Source: JAFCBV01 sp965370715 (GTDB lineage Archaea; EX4484-52; B79-G9). From it: 14,908 bases of DNA. How positions within the stretch are numbered: position 1 is the first letter of the stretch; each line of letters opens with the position of its first letter. The DNA lies in the NCBI GenBank assembly GCA_965370715.1, contig CBDUVQ010000015.1, forward strand, positions 1 to 14,908, in the 5' to 3' direction. A program made the translations under genes and the position numbers. Under the pieces are notes generated by a model that made no database searches, was not told the origin of the DNA, and saw nothing but the letters and a program-made list of their open reading frames with translations. Of this stretch, positions 12,421-14,908 are shown in pieces.

Positions 12421-13329
12421 ATGATTAACATAACTTTTCTTGGCACAACATCAGGGGTGCCGACGCGCGCACGGAACCTGCCGTCTGTGTTCCTGCGGTA
12501 TGGCAAAGAAAGAATCCTCTTTGACTGCGGCGAGGGAACGCAGCGCCAGCTTATGATAAAGAACCTCAAGTTCATGAAAATAACGCGCATATTCATATCC
12601 CACTGGCATGCAGACCACTTTGCAGGGCTTCTCGGGCTTGTGCAGACAATGGAGCTGGAAGGAAGGCGCGAACCTTTGTTCATCTACGGGCCTCACAAGA
12701 CAAATGAATTCTTTGAGCAGTACATAAGTGTGGGCTATTTTGACCACGACTTTGAGATATCTGTGAAGACCCTTGACGAGGGCGATGTTGTAAAATGTGA
12801 TGGATACAAAGTAATGCCTTTTCGCGTCGAGCACGGGATTCCTGCACTCGGCTATGTTTTTCACGAGGATGAAAAAGTCAGAGCAGACATGAAAAAAGCT
12901 GCTGCATTCGGTTTGTCAACAAGCCCGAAAATCGGAAAGCTCAAAGCAGGAAAAGAAGTTGTGCACAATGGAAAGACTATAAAGCCAAGTGATGTATTGG
13001 TAAGAAGCCCTGGCAAAAAGATTGTCTATACCGGAGACACACGACAGACTTCGAACATTGTAAAATTTTCTGAGGGCGCAGACCTCCTGATATCAGACTC
13101 AACATTTTCCGCAGACTTCGAGAAAAAAGCGCGCGGGTTCAATCACATGACCTCTGCGCAAGCCGCAGAAGTTGCAAAAAAGGCGAATGTAAAAAAGTTG
13201 GTCTTAACTCATATCTCAAGAAGGTATCAGGAAACAAAAGGCGGGGAGAAAAAGCTTCTGGATGATGCGAAAAAGATTTTCAAGAACACAGTCCTTGCAG
13301 AAGACTTTATGGAAATTGAGTTGAAGTAA
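12421..13329 (+). CDS. rnz: Ribonuclease Z (tRNA 3' endonuclease)
   Basis: RNase Z cuts tRNA precursors after the discriminator base, which tRNA-Cys here needs because no CCA is encoded. With the ATG at 12421 the protein has 302 residues, the short form usual in archaea. Motifs: ITFLGTTSGVPTRARNLPS at the start; SHWHADHFAGLLGL with His61, His63, Asp65 and His66; His138 in EHGIPALGY; Asp206 in TGDTRQT; His242 in NHMTSAQA; and His264 in THISRRY. The exosite region between residues 139 and 190 (ALGYVFHEDEK, then FGLSTSPKIGKLKAGKEV) separates it from other members of the fold. A further ATG at 12415 would add two residues, but the TATA spacing favours 12421. It is transcribed alone. Confidence 0.95.
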   Translation: MINITFLGTTSGVPTRARNLPSVFLRYGKERILFDCGEGTQRQLMIKNLKFMKITRIFISHWHADHFAGLLGLVQTMELEGRREPLFIYGPHKTNEFFEQYISVGYFDHDFEISVKTLDEGDVVKCDGYKVMPFRVEHGIPALGYVFHEDEKVRADMKKAAAFGLSTSPKIGKLKAGKEVVHNGKTIKPSDVLVRSPGKKIVYTGDTRQTSNIVKFSEGADLLISDSTFSADFEKKARGFNHMTSAQAAEVAKKANVKKLVLTHISRRYQETKGGEKKLLDDAKKIFKNTVLAEDFMEIELK

Positions 13330-13741
13330 AAACCTTATAATATAAGAATGCTGTTTTTAAGAAATTCAACGGGCTATATTAAATGAGTTCTCGCACGTGA
13401 TAGGAATGTCCAAAATATACCCCCACGTAGTAACATTTAAAAACATGTCTACATAAGACATCAGTATTAAGCGAAGTCCATTCACAGTTCATACTCCTCA
13501 AAACACAAAATTACTTAGACAGACAACCTCGTTTCCGAATGGAATGATTTGGTTTGATGTCAGGTCTTTAAAGCAAAGACAACGAAGACAGCAATGCTAC
13601 TTCTAGTTGTGTCGAACTGATTTAGTTTGTCTTTAGTGATTTGATGCGAAGAGGATGTATATGTCGCAGAAATGCGAATATGGTATCGATACTAACTCGG
13701 AGAAATTCGAGTACATGTAATGAAGTAAATTTGGAGGACAT
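13330..13741 (+). other. Gene-free stretch with several hairpins; possible ncRNA or long leader
   Basis: No convincing protein gene was found in these 412 bases; only frames under 45 codons and without family features exist. Small hairpins lie at 13334-13346 (CTTAT/ATAAG) and 13445-13461 (ATGTCT/AGACAT). At 13575-13634 AAAGACAA pairs with TTGTCTTT to close a possible three-way junction containing GAAG..AGC/GCT..CTTC (13584-13603) and AGTT/AACT (13605-13618). ACTCG/CGAGT near 13694-13712 lies in the likely leader of the next gene. A TATA-like CATTTAAAAAC lies at about 13434-13443 and another, TGTATATG, at about 13654-13661. The stems are short and AT-rich, so some may be chance. Confidence 0.4.
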
Positions 13742-13879
13742 ATGGCTGAAGATAAAGTTGTGGGCGGTTATGTAAATACCAAGGATGAGGTAATCCTCAT
13801 ATTCGAATCGGGTAAAACCAAAAATACCCCTGGGTATGCAAAAGACATTAACAGCCTCGTAATGCGGGATAAAAAATAA
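13742..13879 (+). CDS. Small 45-residue protein, unknown function
   Basis: ATG at 13742 begins MAEDKVVGGYVNTKDEVILI and the frame ends DINSLVMRDKK with TAA at 13877-13879. It is hydrophilic with one beta-prone stretch (KDEVILIFES) and has no membrane segment or cysteine motif. I know no family. Support for a real gene is strong for its size: GGAGG at 13733-13737 lies four bases before the ATG, a TATA-like box lies about 85 bases upstream, and a near-perfect terminator follows seven bases after the stop. A 90-codon open frame on the opposite strand covers the same region but lacks these signals. The gene is likely a single-gene transcript. Confidence 0.65.
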   Translation: MAEDKVVGGYVNTKDEVILIFESGKTKNTPGYAKDINSLVMRDKK

Positions 13880-13885
13880 GCTGCT

Positions 13886-13937
13886 GATAATCACAAATAT
13901 TTACTCAAGAGTTTTGTGATTATCTTTTTTCTTTTTT
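13886..13937 (+). terminator. Strong hairpin terminator after the 45-residue gene
   Basis: GATAATCACAAA (13886-13897) pairs perfectly with TTTGTGATTATC (13913-13924), a 12-bp stem with a 15-base loop. T6-C-T6 (13925-13937) follows. This is the clearest terminator in the window. Confidence 0.85.
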
Positions 13938-14010
13938 AGGTACATATATCATTACACTACATATTATTAAACAAATTGTGTCTTTAAATTACACCCAGTA
14001 TAACGCCCTA

Positions 14011-14499
14011 TCAGGGATTTTTTCCAGATTTTGCATAAATCAGTATCACAAACAGGGCGACCATTACAAGGAAAATTATGTTGTTCTGGCTGAGCCCGTA
14101 CATATCATCAAACAACTCAGTTCCCTTTGCCGCGATGATAACAAGTATTGCGCCTGCAATAACTGCAATGCTGCTGCTGTCGCCGTCGCCACTTCCCTCT
14201 GTTAGCTTCTTTGCAACCAAAAGGATAAACAGCACTATGAAAAGGATTAATATGAGATTAAGGTTCTGCCAGAAAAAATCAACAAAGTCGCGTGATGATG
14301 CTGCAAAAAGGCCGATTGCAGCAGATATCATGGCATTCACATTCTTCTGATTGCCAAAAGGGTTTGTGTAGTTCATGATTCCATAAACTATTGCAAACAT
14401 CAAAAAGAACGGCAGGATAAATTGGCCTATGGGTGAGTATTCAAGGTATGTTGGGTCAAGTAAAAGGGACATGATAATCACAGGGCATTCAGTATTCAT
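14011..14499 (-). CDS. Multi-helix membrane protein, unknown function
   Basis: The protein has about five hydrophobic segments: GQFILPFFLMFAIVYGIMNY, NAMISAAIGLFAASS, NLILILFIVLFILLVAKK, SIAVIAGAILVIIAAKG and NIIFLVMVALFVILIYAK. A polar loop, EGSGDGDSSS, lies between the third and fourth. Similar small membrane proteins with a VNAxIxxxIGLxAA segment occur widely in uncultivated archaea without assigned function (from memory, not checked). The ATG at 14497-14499 overlaps the TGA stop of the upstream gene (ATGA), implying coupled translation and 162 residues; an ATG at 14470-14472 (MSLLLDPTYLEY, 153 residues) is a fair alternative. The two genes form one minus-strand unit. Confidence 0.75.
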   Translation of the reverse strand: MNTECPVIIMSLLLDPTYLEYSPIGQFILPFFLMFAIVYGIMNYTNPFGNQKNVNAMISAAIGLFAASSRDFVDFFWQNLNLILILFIVLFILLVAKKLTEGSGDGDSSSIAVIAGAILVIIAAKGTELFDDMYGLSQNNIIFLVMVALFVILIYAKSGKNP

Positions 14500-14908
14500 A
14501 TATTTTGACAAAAGTCAGTAGGCTCGCCTAATTCTTCGCCTGACGGCAAACCGTCTTCAGTCCAACCTGCAAAGGGGTCTGGCATAACATCAAGGTCACT
14601 AAACACTTCTTGCAGATACAAGTCCATTCCAGTCTTGTTCGGGAAACCGTCAAGAGCTCGTTTTGTAACGCATGAGTGTGAGTCCGGAACTGTGGTTGTG
14701 CGGTACTGGGCTTTTTTGGTTGTGATGTATGAATAATCAACATGCATTTTCATAAAAAGAGTTGTTGTTGTGTCAATACTTCCTGTATATTTGAACTTGC
14801 ACTTTAGAATAGCCATCTTGTCAAGGTCGTTTGGTGGGATTGTAAGGCAGATATCTTTTGTACCTCCATCAAAAGCTCTCTTAAATGAACAAGTAATGCC
14901 CGGAAACG
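14496..14908 (-). CDS. Unknown protein, C-terminal part (runs off right edge)
   Basis: The minus-strand frame is open from the right edge to TGA at 14496-14498, giving the last 136 residues. It continues upstream of an internal Met at 14814-14816 as ...GGTKDICLTIPPNDLDK, so that Met is probably not the start. The visible part is rich in Thr, Tyr and Asp, with beta-strand-like segments (MAILKCKFKYTGSIDTTTT, MHVDYSYITTKKAQYRTTTV) and an acidic end (VMPDPFAGWTEDGLPSGEEL). This composition suits an extracellular beta-sandwich domain, possibly membrane-tethered at its missing N-terminus, but that is inference. Its stop overlaps the ATG of the following membrane protein gene, which suggests the two products work together. 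Confidence 0.65.
   Translation of the reverse strand, partial: FPGITCSFKRAFDGGTKDICLTIPPNDLDKMAILKCKFKYTGSIDTTTTLFMKMHVDYSYITTKKAQYRTTTVPDSHSCVTKRALDGFPNKTGMDLYLQEVFSDLDVMPDPFAGWTEDGLPSGEELGEPTDFCQNI

Noticed and set aside
13622..13894. 90-codon minus-strand frame covering the 45-residue gene
   Set aside because: It has no binding site or promoter of its own and an unconvincing composition, while the plus-strand gene has GGAGG and a terminator.
14006..14023. CCCT-ATC-AGGG followed by six T, a plus-strand terminator-like hairpin
   Set aside because: It has only a 4-bp stem, overlaps the stop of the minus-strand gene, and a much stronger terminator lies at 13886-13937.
1..14908. CRISPR arrays, intact insertion sequences, prophage genes
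   Set aside because: No regularly spaced repeats, transposase or phage structural genes were seen on either strand.

Overview
The window looks archaeal. The evidence is an archaeal/eukaryal-type gene set (Cbf5 pseudouridine synthase with a PUA domain, Spt5-type NusG, ribosomal proteins L10/P0 and L12/P1 that share a C-terminal GLGALFG tail, a short Sec61-gamma-type SecE), TATA-like boxes placed about 26 bases before leaderless starts, and a tRNA-Ser gene interrupted by an intron. Tight packing, short genes and several lineage-restricted small membrane proteins fit a DPANN-like or other uncultivated archaeon. No marker in the window fixes the phylum.

Layout. 1-186: the 3' end of a cysteine synthase gene, then tRNA-Cys(GCA). 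186-702 (-): an unknown protein convergent with the tRNA. 825-2807: a membrane-bound, probably potassium-independent proton pyrophosphatase. 2863-3042: a two-helix membrane protein. 3053-3227 (-): tRNA-Ser(GGA) with an 88-base D-loop intron. 3228-3431: a gene-free stretch rich in inverted repeats. 3432-4172: a metallo-beta-lactamase-fold hydrolase. 4167-5558 (-): the cluster cbf5 - small membrane protein - Trm112-like zinc ribbon.

5560-9032 (+) is the conserved archaeal operon secE - spt5 - rpl11 - rpl1 - rpl10 - rpl12, which couples protein export, transcription elongation and the ribosomal stalk. It has a foldable leader, and L11 carries an unusual 80-residue charged helical tail. It is followed by a hairpin and a candidate structured ncRNA (about 9197-9308). 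Next come a divergent deaminase-like protein (9356-9904), gatB (9947-11356), a convergent SagB-like nitroreductase (11353-11937, -), a small possibly PC4-like protein (12109-12342) with its own terminator, and RNase Z (12421-13329).

13330-13741 has no convincing protein gene but contains several hairpins. It leads to a 45-codon gene (13742-13879) with a strong ribosome binding site and a strong terminator. The window ends in a two-gene minus-strand unit: a multi-helix membrane protein and the C-terminal part of an unknown protein that runs off the edge.

Functionally most of the window is translation and RNA maturation (tRNA genes, RNase Z for tRNA 3' ends, Cbf5, GatB, ribosomal stalk proteins). 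Genes that begin transcripts mostly look leaderless, while downstream genes are usually preceded by GGTG or GGAGG motifs. No CRISPR array, intact transposon or prophage was seen. The best candidates for something new are the ncRNA near 9.2 kb, the tRNA-Ser intron, the deaminase-like protein, the L11 tail and the 13.3-13.9 kb locus.
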